Source: Elusimicrobiota bacterium (GTDB taxonomy: Bacteria; Elusimicrobiota; Elusimicrobia; FEN-1173). From it: a stretch of DNA of 9,852 nucleotides. This document shows positions 1-5,277 of this stretch, piece by piece. The notes beneath the pieces are model-generated. The model was given only the letters and a program-made list of their open reading frames with translations, was not told where the DNA came from and made no database searches. Location of the stretch: the NCBI GenBank assembly GCA_016207625.1, contig JACQPF010000387.1:1-9852 (forward strand), given 5' to 3'. Each line of letters starts with the position of its first letter. The first letter of the stretch is position 1. The position numbers and the translations under genes were made by a program.

Positions 1-210
1 AAAGTGGAGGGCGACCTGCGCCGGGAAGTTCAGGGGCACATCCGACGTTTGATTGAGATCGGCGCCTACCGGGGGCACCGGCACCGCCGCAACCTGCCCG
101 TGAGAGGCCAGCGCACGAAGTCGAACGCCCGGACGCGGCGCGGCCGGCGCCGGACCGTCGGCGCGGCCAAGGCCGCCGCACCGGCCGCCGCGGCCCCGAA
201 AGCCGGATAA
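1..210 (+). CDS. rpsM: 30S ribosomal protein S13, 3' end only
   Basis: This is the C-terminal 69 codons of S13, which sits in the head of the small ribosomal subunit, contacts S19 and 16S rRNA, and reaches the P-site tRNA with its C-terminal tail. The reading frame is already open at base 1 and ends at TAA 208-210, so the start lies upstream of the window. The family signature is clear: EGDLRREV, then IEIGAYRGHRHRRNLPVRGQ, then RTKSNARTRRG. After that conserved Arg-rich end comes a tail of about 17 residues made almost only of Ala, Pro, Gly and Lys. E. coli S13 stops much sooner after the same motif (from memory). The gene is followed 34 bases later by rpsK, in the standard alpha-operon order. 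Identification is secure; only the missing 5' part is unknown. Confidence 0.97.
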   Translation, partial: KVEGDLRREVQGHIRRLIEIGAYRGHRHRRNLPVRGQRTKSNARTRRGRRRTVGAAKAAAPAAAAPKAG

Positions 211-244
211 GGATTTTAGGCATTTCAAAGGAGGCAGTTGATTT

Positions 245-673
245 ATGGCAGACGCTGGCGAAGTGAAGAAACCCGCAGCAGGCAAACCCGCACCGGCCGC
301 GAAGTCCCGCAAGAGGATTTGGCGGGACATCACCATGGCCCGTGTGTACATTCAGTCGTCGTTCAACAACACCATCGTCAACATCACCGACGAGCGCGGC
401 AACTGCATTGTCTGGTCTTCCGCGGGCAGCACGGGGTTCAAGGGCACGAAGAAAGGCACGCCTTACGCGGCTCAAATGACGGCCGACGCGGCGGCCCGCA
501 AGGCCTTGTCCCTGGGTGTCAAGCAGGTGTCTGTTTTCGTGAAGGGGCCTGGGTCCGGGCGGGAGACCGCCATCCGCGCGCTTCAAGCGGCGGGGCTCAT
601 CGTCACGTCCATTCGGGACGTGACCCCCATCCCGCACGATGGCTGCCGGCCTCCAAAACCGAGACGCGTGTAA
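245..673 (+). CDS. rpsK: 30S ribosomal protein S11
   Basis: S11 is a platform protein of the small subunit that binds 16S rRNA near the mRNA exit and E-site region. The 142-residue product shows the family core from about residue 32: SSFNNTIVNITD, GSTGFKGTKKGTPYAAQ, KGPGSGRETAIRAL, and the highly conserved end DVTPIPHDGCRPPKPRRV. E. coli S11 is about 129 residues. The extra length here lies at the N terminus, where residues 1-23 are rich in Ala, Pro and Lys. The ATG at 245 is preceded by a strong Shine-Dalgarno (AAAGGAGG, 227-234) ten bases upstream, which supports the long N terminus rather than the internal ATG at 335, which lacks one. It lies between rpsM and rpsD, the usual neighbours. 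Confidence 0.97.
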   Translation: MADAGEVKKPAAGKPAPAAKSRKRIWRDITMARVYIQSSFNNTIVNITDERGNCIVWSSAGSTGFKGTKKGTPYAAQMTADAAARKALSLGVKQVSVFVKGPGSGRETAIRALQAAGLIVTSIRDVTPIPHDGCRPPKPRRV

Positions 674-698
674 TTTCAGGAAATAAAAGGAGATATTT

Positions 699-1385
699 GT
701 GGCACGATACATTGGACCGGTTTGCAAAGTATGTCGGCGCGAAGGCGTCAAGCTCTTCTTAAAAGGGGAGCGCTGTTACGCCAAGTGCCCGATCGACAAG
801 GAAGGGGCGGCGGTTCCTCCGGGACAGCACGCCCGACGGCGCGCCGGGAAGCCGACGGAGTACGGCAAGCGCTTGCGGGAAAAGCAGAAAGCCCGCCGGA
901 TCTCAGGCGTCCTGGAGCGGCAGTTCCGGCGCTACTTTTCCGTGGCCTCCCATCAAAAGGGGAACACGGGGGAGAACCTGCTGCGGCTCCTGGAGACGCG
1001 CCTGGACAACATCGTCCGCCGCATGGGGTTCGCCACGTCTTTGAGCGCGGCCCGGCAGCTGGTGATGCACGCGCATGTGTCGGTCAACGGCAAGAGGGTG
1101 GACATCCCCTCCTATTCCGTGAAGCCCGGGGACCACGTCGCGTTGGAGGGGAGCTTGAACGCCAACTCGTTCGTGAAGCACTCGCTGGAGCAGGCCGTGC
1201 AGAGAGGCGGCGTGCCCGGCTGGCTGGAGTGGGAAGCGGACCTGGCCGAAGTGGTGAAGCGTTCGGCGGACAAGCCGTCTCTCGAGGGCGTCGCTTTGGC
1301 GGGGACCATGAAGAGTTGGCCCAGCCGGGAAGAAATGTCCTATCCCGTCAACGAGCAGTTCATCGTCGAGCTTTACAGCAAATAA
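699..1385 (+). CDS. rpsD: 30S ribosomal protein S4 (zinc-binding form)
   Basis: S4 is a primary 16S rRNA-binding assembly protein of the small-subunit body. In E. coli it also represses the alpha operon. The start is GTG 699, six bases after AAAAGGAG (685-692), giving the typical ARYIGP N terminus. Cysteines 9, 12, 26 and 30 form the zinc-binding 'C+' type N-terminal domain. Further on are the conserved PPGQHARRRAGK, YGKRLREKQKARRI, RLDNIVRRMGFATS, the S4 RNA-binding domain (roughly residues 98-160, with HAHVSVNGKRVDIPSY), and the C-terminal PVNEQFIVELYSK. The protein has 228 residues against about 200-209 in familiar homologues. The surplus is an insert of about 20 residues near 182-201, between the WLEWE segment and PSREEMSYPVNEQ. 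The reading frame is intact, so this is probably a lineage variant. Confidence 0.97.
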   Translation: MARYIGPVCKVCRREGVKLFLKGERCYAKCPIDKEGAAVPPGQHARRRAGKPTEYGKRLREKQKARRISGVLERQFRRYFSVASHQKGNTGENLLRLLETRLDNIVRRMGFATSLSAARQLVMHAHVSVNGKRVDIPSYSVKPGDHVALEGSLNANSFVKHSLEQAVQRGGVPGWLEWEADLAEVVKRSADKPSLEGVALAGTMKSWPSREEMSYPVNEQFIVELYSK

Positions 1386-1402
1386 ATTTAAAAGAAATTT
1401 AT
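1382..1402 (+). repeat. A/T-only inverted repeat between rpsD and rpoA
   Basis: The eight bases ATAAATTT (1382-1389) and AAATTTAT (1395-1402) are perfect reverse complements separated by AAAAG. The left arm contains the rpsD stop codon TAA (1383-1385), and the right arm ends just before the rpoA Shine-Dalgarno GGAGG (1404-1408). An all-A/U stem is weak, so in RNA this may act mainly as an unstructured, ribosome-accessible spacer. No T-tract follows a GC stem, so it is not an intrinsic terminator. It stands out because its GC-rich surroundings contain few pure A/T stretches. A regulatory role is only inferred. Confidence 0.4.
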
Positions 1403-1418
1403 CGGAGGAAGTCAGGAA

Positions 1419-2390
1419 ATGACCACACTCGGACTGGTTCTACCGCAGAAATTAGAGGCAGAGACGGCGGCGCAAGCCGCCAATTACGGAAAGTTCATCG
1501 CCGAGCCGTTTGAGCGCGGCTACGGGCAAACCGTCGGGCATTCCCTCCGGCGGATCTTGCTGTCGTCCCTCGAAGGCGCGGCGGCGACGGCCGTACGCAT
1601 CAAGGGGGCTCCGCACGAGTTCACCAGCCTCAAAGGGGTCCAGGAAGATGTGATGAACATCCTCCTCAACATCAAACAGCTCCGTCTGAAGCTCTACTCG
1701 CCCGGCCCGGAAATCCTGCATTTGAAGGTGAAAAAGGAAGGCGAGGCCAAGGCCAAGGACATCGAGCCGAACACCAACGTGGAAATCCTGACGCCGGACC
1801 TCGTCATCGCCCATTTGGACGCGGGGGCGGACTTGGACATGGAAATCGAAGTGGGCCGCGGACGGGGCTATGTCTCCGCGGACCGGCTGAAGAGGGACGG
1901 ACAGCCCATCGGCACCATCCCGGTGGACGCTTTGTTCTCCCCCATCACGAAAGTGCACTATGAGGTGGAGAACGCGCGCGTGGGCCAGATGACGGACTAC
2001 GACCGGCTCATCCTTGAGATTTGGACCGATGGGTCCGTGACGCCCGCCGACGCCTTGGCGTACGCGGCGAAGATCCTCAAGGATTCCCTCTCCGTCTTCA
2101 TCACGTTCGATGAGAAGGAAGAGCCGAAGGCGGAGTCCGGCGAGTCCCTGGCCGCGGAGCCGAACAGCCGCGTGAAGGACTTGTTGGAGCAGTCGGTGGA
2201 CATCATCGAGCTCTCCGTGAGGGCGTCCAACTGCCTGAAGGCGGCCAAGATCAAGACCATCGGCGACTTGGTCACGAAGAAGGAAGACGAGCTCTTGAAC
2301 TTCAAGAACTTCGGCAAGAAATCTTTGGACGAGATCCGTGACCGGCTGAAGGAACTGGACCTGGAGCTGGGCATGGAGATTAAAAGATGA
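1419..2390 (+). CDS. rpoA: DNA-directed RNA polymerase subunit alpha
   Basis: The alpha subunit dimerises to nucleate RNA polymerase assembly, and its C-terminal domain contacts UP elements and activators. The 323-residue product has the N-terminal assembly domain (about residues 25-235) with FERGYGQTVGHSLRRILLSSLEGAA, VQEDVMNILLN and the GRGYVSADR loop. A charged, Glu/Ser-rich linker follows (about 230-255). The C-terminal domain (about 260-320) has ELSVRASNCLKAAKIKTIGDL and FGKKSLDEI. R268, N271 and K274 lie at the positions of the E. coli DNA-contacting residues R265, N268 and K271 by motif match. The ATG at 1419 has GGAGG at 1404-1408 and a second AGGAA at 1414-1418. Its stop overlaps the rplQ start (ATGA), suggesting coupled translation and a fixed alpha:L17 ratio. 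Length and domains are normal. Confidence 0.98.
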   Translation: MTTLGLVLPQKLEAETAAQAANYGKFIAEPFERGYGQTVGHSLRRILLSSLEGAAATAVRIKGAPHEFTSLKGVQEDVMNILLNIKQLRLKLYSPGPEILHLKVKKEGEAKAKDIEPNTNVEILTPDLVIAHLDAGADLDMEIEVGRGRGYVSADRLKRDGQPIGTIPVDALFSPITKVHYEVENARVGQMTDYDRLILEIWTDGSVTPADALAYAAKILKDSLSVFITFDEKEEPKAESGESLAAEPNSRVKDLLEQSVDIIELSVRASNCLKAAKIKTIGDLVTKKEDELLNFKNFGKKSLDEIRDRLKELDLELGMEIKR

Positions 2391-2737
2391 AGACGCACGC
2401 AGGGCGTAAGCTCTCCCGGCCGACCGGGGCCCGCATGGGCCTCCTCAGGAACATGACCGCCAGCTTGCTGAAGCATGAGCAGATCAAAACCACGCTGGCG
2501 AAAGCGCGCGAAGTGTCGCGCTACGCCGAGCGCGTGATGGCGGTGGCCAAAGGGAAGAACCTCGCCGCATATCGGAAGGTGGGCGCCGAGATTCCCGACC
2601 AGGATCTCCAGCGAAAAATCTACGACGTCCTCGTGCCGCGGTATCAGTCTCGGCCCGGGGGTTGCACGCGCGTGTTCCGCCTGGGCCGTCGCTTGAGCGA
2701 CGGTTCGGAAATGGCCTTGGTGAAGTTGGTTCAGTAG
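2387..2737 (+). CDS. rplQ: 50S ribosomal protein L17
   Basis: L17 binds 23S rRNA near the peptide exit tunnel of the large subunit. The 116-residue product has the conserved N-terminal AGRKLSRPTGAR with LLRNMTASLLKHEQIKTTLAKAREVSRYAERVM, and the C-terminal GGCTRVFRLGRRLSDGSEMALVKLVQ. The start ATG overlaps the rpoA stop by four bases. A GGAG at 2375-2378 within rpoA can serve as its ribosome-binding site. Alpha operons often end at rplQ, but here mreB follows after 23 bases with no visible terminator. Confidence 0.97.
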   Translation: MKTHAGRKLSRPTGARMGLLRNMTASLLKHEQIKTTLAKAREVSRYAERVMAVAKGKNLAAYRKVGAEIPDQDLQRKIYDVLVPRYQSRPGGCTRVFRLGRRLSDGSEMALVKLVQ

Positions 2738-2744
2738 CAAGCGC

Positions 2745-2749
2745 AGAGG
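2745..2749 (+). promoter_or_regulatory. Likely ribosome-binding site of mreB
   Basis: AGAGG at 2745-2749 ends 11 bases before the ATG at 2761. A closer GGAG (2755-2758) is only two bases from the ATG, too close to work for that start. The spacing supports the ATG at 2761 over an in-frame upstream ATG at 2662, which would place 33 non-homologous residues inside rplQ. Confidence 0.5.
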
Positions 2750-2760
2750 CAAACGGAGTT

Positions 2761-3795
2761 ATGTTCAACTATATTTTCAGTTTGTTCTCCAACGACATGG
2801 GGATCGATTTGGGGACGGCCAACACTTTGGTCTACGTCAAAGGCCAAGGGATTGTGCTGCGGGAGCCCTCCGTGGTGGCGATTGAACGGGACTCCAGGCA
2901 CGCCTTGGCGTTCGGCCTGGAGGCGAAACGGATGCTGGGCAAGACTCCGGCGAACATTTACGCCGTTCGCCCGCTGCGAAACGGAGTCATAGCGGATTTT
3001 GAAGTGACGCAGGAGATGATCAAGTACTTCATCCGGAAGGTGCACAACCGCCGGAGCCTCCTCCATCCCCGGGTGGTGATCGGGATACCGTCCGGCATCA
3101 CCGAGGTGGAAAAGAGGGCCGTGCGCGAGTCGGCGGAGCAGGCCGGCGCGCGGGAGGTGTACTTGATCGAAGAGCCCATGGCCGCGGCCATCGGGGCCGA
3201 ATTGCCGATTTCAGAGCCTTCCGGGAACATGATCGTGGACATCGGCGGCGGCACCACGGAGGTCGCGGTGATTTCTTTGGGCGGGATGGTGGTCTCCAAG
3301 TCGCTGGATGTGGCCGGCGACGAGATGGACGAGGCCATCGTGCAATATTTTCGACGAAAGTACAATCTCCTCATCGGAGAAACGACGGCGGAGGACGTCA
3401 AGATTCGCATCGGGAGCGTTTTTCCTCTTCCAGAGGAGCAGTCCATGGAGGTCAAGGGGCGGGACCAAGTCACCGGCTTGCCCAAGACCATCACCATCAC
3501 GTCCGAGGAGGTCCGGCAAGCGTTGTCGGAGCCCCTCAAGCTCATCAACGAGATCGTCCGGGCGACTTTGGAAGAGACCCCGGCCGAACTTTCGGCGGAC
3601 TTGGTGGACCGCGGCATCGTGCTGGCGGGCGGCGGCAGCCTGTTGCGGGGGTTCCCTGAGCTCTTGTCTCAGGAAACGGAACTCCCCGTCACCCGGGCGG
3701 CCGATCCTCTCACCTGCGTGGCCATGGGCTGTGGACGCTATCTGGAAGAATTGGACAATCTGAAGCGCGACCGCCGCACCTTGCTTTCGTCGTAA
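2761..3795 (+). CDS. mreB: Rod-shape-determining actin-like protein MreB
   Basis: MreB is a bacterial actin whose membrane-bound filaments orient the side-wall synthesis machinery. The 344-residue product, the family's usual length, carries the actin-fold nucleotide motifs: phosphate-1 GIDLGTANT (residues 14-22), phosphate-2 VDIGGGTTEVAVIS (159-172) and the adenosine motif VLAGGGSLLRG (287-297). Other family blocks include GVIADFEVTQEMI, VVIGIPSGITEVEKRAV and YLIEEPMAAAIGA. The first ten residues are hydrophobic and uncharged (MFNYIFSLFS), matching the N-terminal membrane-inserting segment known in Gram-negative MreB. I chose ATG 2761 because it gives this N terminus and has an upstream AGAGG. 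It follows rplQ by 23 bases and precedes mreC by 127, so it may be co-transcribed with the ribosomal genes. MreB-like paralogues (Mbl) are possible, but next to mreCD this is mreB. Confidence 0.97.
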   Translation: MFNYIFSLFSNDMGIDLGTANTLVYVKGQGIVLREPSVVAIERDSRHALAFGLEAKRMLGKTPANIYAVRPLRNGVIADFEVTQEMIKYFIRKVHNRRSLLHPRVVIGIPSGITEVEKRAVRESAEQAGAREVYLIEEPMAAAIGAELPISEPSGNMIVDIGGGTTEVAVISLGGMVVSKSLDVAGDEMDEAIVQYFRRKYNLLIGETTAEDVKIRIGSVFPLPEEQSMEVKGRDQVTGLPKTITITSEEVRQALSEPLKLINEIVRATLEETPAELSADLVDRGIVLAGGGSLLRGFPELLSQETELPVTRAADPLTCVAMGCGRYLEELDNLKRDRRTLLSS

Positions 3796-3802
3796 CGCAC
3801 TT

Positions 3803-3820
3803 CGGCCCCCCGGGCCGTTT
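3803..3820 (+). terminator. Short GC hairpin with TTT, possible weak terminator after mreB
   Basis: CGGCCC (3803-3808) and GGGCCG (3812-3817) form a six-base-pair, all-GC stem with a three-base CCC loop, directly followed by TTT and then CCC. It begins seven bases after the mreB stop. The stem is strong, but the U-tract is far too short for an efficient intrinsic terminator. At most this suggests pausing or partial termination that could lower transcription of mreC and later genes. Confidence 0.35.
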
Positions 3821-3871
3821 CCCTCGCCTGGCTCTCGTCGGTCGTCCTTTTCCGGCTCCTGCGCCCAGCTG

Positions 3872-3896
3872 TCTCCCCGCCCCATGAGCGGGGAGA
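3872..3896 (+). promoter_or_regulatory. Nine-base-pair hairpin in the mreC leader
   Basis: TCTCCCCGC (3872-3880) and GCGGGGAGA (3888-3896) are perfect reverse complements around a seven-base loop CCCATGA. The stem ends 26 bases before the mreC TTG start and has no T-run directly behind it. The left arm's TCTCCC is also complementary to GGGAGA (3910-3915), which contains the mreC Shine-Dalgarno. Two mutually exclusive foldings, one leaving the ribosome-binding site free and one covering it, are therefore possible. Whether the RNA uses them is unknown. No recognisable promoter was found in the 127-base gap (3796-3922). Confidence 0.4.
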
Positions 3897-3909
3897 GGCA
3901 ATCATGACT

Positions 3910-3914
3910 GGGAG
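3910..3914 (+). promoter_or_regulatory. Ribosome-binding site that fixes the mreC TTG start
   Basis: GGGAG lies eight bases upstream of TTG 3923-3925. In that frame a TGA at 3905-3907 blocks any start further upstream, and no ATG or GTG lies between this stop and the hydrophobic N-terminal segment of MreC. The TTG is therefore the best start. A T6 run (3919-3924) overlaps the start codon. Confidence 0.65.
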
Positions 3915-3922
3915 ACGATTTT

Positions 3923-4756
3923 TTGTTCCAACGGCATTTTGCATCTCTTCTTCTCGGGATCTATTCCTTCTTTTGCCTGACCTGCCTCACGTGGTCGGCG
4001 GACTCATTTGCCCGCACGGCCAAACACGCCTTCTATTACCTCCTCTCGCCCGCGAGTTTGCCCGTCCTGTCCCAAATGGATCAATGGGGAACCTTCGGCC
4101 ACAACATGGCGCAGCTCCTTCGCCTCGACCAAAGCTACCGGGACGTCGAGGACAAATGGCGCCGGCGCCTTTTCGACGAAAGGCGCTTCCGCGCCCTGGA
4201 GGAGGAAAACCAGCGCCTGGCCGCCCTTCTTGGACTCCCGCCGCTCCCGGACTACAAGCCCTTCGCCGCGCGGATCCTCGCCCGGGACACGAACGATTGG
4301 TTCCACAGCCTGCTGGTCCTCAATGGACAGGACAAAGACGTGAGCGTGTCCGATCCGGTGGTGACCATTCAGGGAGACCGCGAGGTGCTGGTGGGACAGG
4401 TTGTTGAAGTTTTCGGGGCGACGTCGCGGGTGCTTCTGGTGACGGACCCTCTTTCGGCCGTGTCCGCCCGGGTGTCCCGGACGGGCGAGGAAGGGATCGT
4501 CGAGGGCCAAGGCGCCAACCGGCTGTTCATGAACTACCTGTTTTCCGACAGCGACGTCCAAGTGGGAGATGAGGTGGTGACGGCGGGTTTGGGCCAGGTC
4601 TTCCCCGAAGGCGTTCTGCTCGGGCACATCGAGGAGGTGGAAGGAGCGTCCCGCGAAAATTTTAAAAGAGCCCGCCTGGCGCCCGCCGTTCTGGTGAACC
4701 GATTGAATGAAGTGCTGGTGCTCCATCGGATGCCCCAAGAGAAGGGCGGTCAATGA
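3923..4756 (+). CDS. mreC: Rod-shape-determining protein MreC
   Basis: MreC is a bitopic inner-membrane protein whose periplasmic domain binds PBP2 and is thought to switch on the elongasome. The 277-residue product (TTG start) has a short N-terminal cytoplasmic stretch, one membrane segment (about residues 6-24), a helical coiled-coil region rich in Arg, Glu and Leu (about 62-104), and the two-part beta-domain. The beta-domain shows ARILARDTNDWFHSLLVLNGQ, VLLVTDPLSAVSARVSRT, and the conserved DEVVTAGLGQVFPEGVLLGHI. All are family hallmarks, and the length is typical. Its last bases overlap the mreD start (ATGA). The TTG start, the upstream hairpins and the 127-base gap suggest its output may be set lower than that of mreB, which is inference. 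Confidence 0.95.
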   Translation: MFQRHFASLLLGIYSFFCLTCLTWSADSFARTAKHAFYYLLSPASLPVLSQMDQWGTFGHNMAQLLRLDQSYRDVEDKWRRRLFDERRFRALEEENQRLAALLGLPPLPDYKPFAARILARDTNDWFHSLLVLNGQDKDVSVSDPVVTIQGDREVLVGQVVEVFGATSRVLLVTDPLSAVSARVSRTGEEGIVEGQGANRLFMNYLFSDSDVQVGDEVVTAGLGQVFPEGVLLGHIEEVEGASRENFKRARLAPAVLVNRLNEVLVLHRMPQEKGGQ

Positions 4757-5277
4757 GGCTTAAACATCCGGTCCTGTTTGGGGTGGCGACGTTCGCAATG
4801 GGATGGATCCTTCAGATCGGGTTTCTCTCGTTTCTGCGCCCGGGCCAGGCGTCGCCCCAATGGCTCCTCTTGGCGGTGATGGTGCTGGGAAGCCTCGGAT
4901 ATACGAACTTGGCCCAGACCCTCGGCCTGTTTTGGGGCTTGAGCTTGGACGTGTTTGGCGCGAGCCTTTTCGGCACGCAAGGGTTCTTGCTCGCCGTGGC
5001 GGGTTACGGGTCCGGCCGTTTTTCCCGCCAGTTGAACGCCGAGAAGATCGTCACCCAGGAAGCCCTGGCGCTGTTTGGGACCCTCTTTTTCTGGCTGGGG
5101 TTCGCGGCTGTGGAACACTTCTTCCGGCCGGCGTCGCCGCACCCGAGTTCTTCGCTCGGGGCCGCGGTCCTGACATTCCTTTTCAACGCGGGTGTGGTGC
5201 CGGTCCTCTCTTGGATGCTCTTCAAATGGCTGAGGTTCTGGGCTTTTTTGGAAAGGAACCATATCTTTGTTGATTGA
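4753..5277 (+). CDS. mreD: Rod-shape-determining membrane protein MreD
   Basis: MreD is a small multi-spanning inner-membrane partner of MreC in side-wall elongation; its biochemical role is still unclear in general. The 174-residue product is strongly hydrophobic with about five or six membrane segments (near residues 8-28, 36-50, 53-70, 73-85, 103-121 and 136-162). It contains the family pattern GLSLDVFGASLFGTQGF (62-78), in which an LD pair sits in a membrane segment and is followed by a small-residue-rich turn. Size and position between mreC and mrdA fit exactly. MreD sequences are poorly conserved, so the call leans on context plus that motif. The start overlaps the mreC stop by four bases, and the 3' end overlaps the presumed mrdA start by 11 bases. 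Confidence 0.9.
   Translation: MRLKHPVLFGVATFAMGWILQIGFLSFLRPGQASPQWLLLAVMVLGSLGYTNLAQTLGLFWGLSLDVFGASLFGTQGFLLAVAGYGSGRFSRQLNAEKIVTQEALALFGTLFFWLGFAAVEHFFRPASPHPSSSLGAAVLTFLFNAGVVPVLSWMLFKWLRFWAFLERNHIFVD
5252..5257 (+). promoter_or_regulatory. Ribosome-binding site favouring a TTG start for mrdA
   Basis: AAAGGA inside the 3' end of mreD lies nine bases before TTG 5267 and twelve before the adjacent in-frame TTG 5270. An in-frame ATG at 5315 has only a weaker AGGG (5301-5304) ahead of it. The TTG choice adds 16 residues of Arg-containing cytoplasmic tail before the membrane helix, as is usual for PBP2. The alternative ATG would leave almost no cytoplasmic tail. Confidence 0.5.

Noticed and set aside
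1372..1401. Promoter-like TTTACA (1372-1377) with A/T-rich sequence downstream of it, ahead of rpoA
   Set aside because: No hexamer at 16-18 bases spacing resembles TATAAT well, and an A/T-rich stretch matches such patterns by chance.
2662..2760. Upstream in-frame ATG that would add 33 residues to MreB
   Set aside because: The extension overlaps rplQ, matches no MreB N terminus, and would disrupt the usual membrane-inserting first residues.
3904..4407. ATG-started frame at 3904 as an alternative gene in the mreC region
   Set aside because: It is out of frame with the clear MreC motifs and yields a Pro/Arg/Gly-rich shadow translation.
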